NCBI GenBank assembly: GCA_019914945.1
Contig: CM034105.1
Coordinates: 10,354,001 to 10,418,000 of the forward strand
Length of the DNA: 64,000 nt
Reading direction: 5' to 3'
DNA from: Typha latifolia
Lineage: Eukaryota; Streptophyta; Magnoliopsida; Poales; Typhaceae
Numbering within the stretch: the stretch's first letter is position 1; each line of letters starts with the position of its first letter. The position numbers and the translations under genes were made by a program. Of the stretch, positions 63,614-64,000 are shown in pieces. Under the pieces are notes generated by a model. The model had not been told where the DNA came from and made no database searches. It saw only the letters and a program-made list of their open reading frames with translations.

Positions 63614-63976
63614 ATGGGAGTTGATCTAGTGGCCCTGCCACCACCACCAATAGTTGACAGCAAGCCGCCGGCGTGGGCAATGGCGACTTTTAAAGATTTT
63701 TCTAACAAGATCACTAGATCCATTGTGGAGAGCGCCGAGAGGATGGATAAGGCTATTCAGGCCTTAGCAACAGCCCTCCTTACTCAGCACGGCCACCTTG
63801 CACCGCCAGCACCATCGGCCATGACGAAACAAAGCCAACCGCAGCCACCATTACCAACCTGTGAGGGAGGGGATGAGCTAGCCCAAATCGCGGCCTCAAC
63901 CCAGATGCTGTTGCCCGTCAGAACCGCCCGCAATAGTGACCGCTGGGACATCTTCCCCACCCGTAGTGGGAGCTAG
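63614..63976 (+). CDS. Open frame of unknown function near the window edge
   Basis: 120 codons, starting MGVDLVALPPPPIVDSKPPA, with FKDFSNKITRSIVESAERMD and a Pro/Gln-rich stretch (APPAPSAMTKQSQPQPPLP). GC content is clearly higher than the preceding MULE. It could be an exon of a host gene that continues right, or part of a transposon gag or accessory ORF. It ends with TAG just before the window edge. I do not recognise it. Confidence 0.35.
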   Translation: MGVDLVALPPPPIVDSKPPAWAMATFKDFSNKITRSIVESAERMDKAIQALATALLTQHGHLAPPAPSAMTKQSQPQPPLPTCEGGDELAQIAASTQMLLPVRTARNSDRWDIFPTRSGS

Positions 63977-64000
63977 GGCCGAAAACTCTAGCTTCCCACC

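Overview
This window is nuclear DNA from a flowering plant. The codon usage, AT-rich introns full of transposons, plant-type LTR retrotransposons, and an S8 promoter with telo-box and site II motifs all point that way. A large-genome monocot such as a palm is possible, but I cannot prove it from sequence alone. There are no prokaryotic features, CRISPR arrays or operons.

Two host genes are clear. (1) On the minus strand, the first ten coding exons of DNA topoisomerase 3-beta (TOP3B) run from the ATG at 28848 down to 1123, encoding residues 1 to about 421 of a protein near 865 residues in the family. The remaining exons would lie left of base 1. The exons are intact, while the introns are up to about 7.9 kb and packed with transposons. 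(2) On the plus strand, 40S ribosomal protein S8 (RPS8) has five coding exons from 41753 to 44728. It is normal except for a one-base deletion in exon 4 near 44506, which destroys the C-terminus as written. A third, partial coding-like exon (plus strand, 1-147) is unrecognised.

The rest is mobile DNA in layers. In the TOP3B introns: an old hAT element (3541-10387) split by a MITE-like element and a 2.3-kb solo LTR; a second solo LTR of that family with a perfect 5-bp target duplication (13937-16229); a TRIM-like miniature retrotransposon with a tRNA-Met primer site (from 18827); and two further hAT copies in opposite orientations (21501-26718), one carrying a MITE with long terminal inverted repeats. 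Just upstream of TOP3B is a very clear non-autonomous hAT-like element (29041-29666) with perfect 12-bp inverted ends and a perfect 8-bp target duplication.

From 31248 to 40200 there is a truncated, decayed Ty3/gypsy element (minus strand) followed by LTR-like DNA. After RPS8 and an AT-rich desert (44.7-47.5 kb) comes a nested complex. A plant LINE (47543-50432, minus strand) abuts the RT of a gypsy element B. B's protease is split by a complete 5.3-kb chromodomain gypsy element A (51116-56421) with both LTRs, PBS, target duplication and an open integrase, but no reverse transcriptase or RNase H. B continues through gag to its 5' LTR, which is cut by a second LINE fragment, and a solo B-type LTR follows (59850-60641). 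The right end holds a CACTA-like terminus and a decayed Mutator-like (SWIM finger) transposase.

The most unusual signal is a palindromic 12-mer, GCGTTCGAACGC, arranged with CCCGAT spacers. It lies at a similar place inside the U3 end of at least three divergent LTR types across the window.
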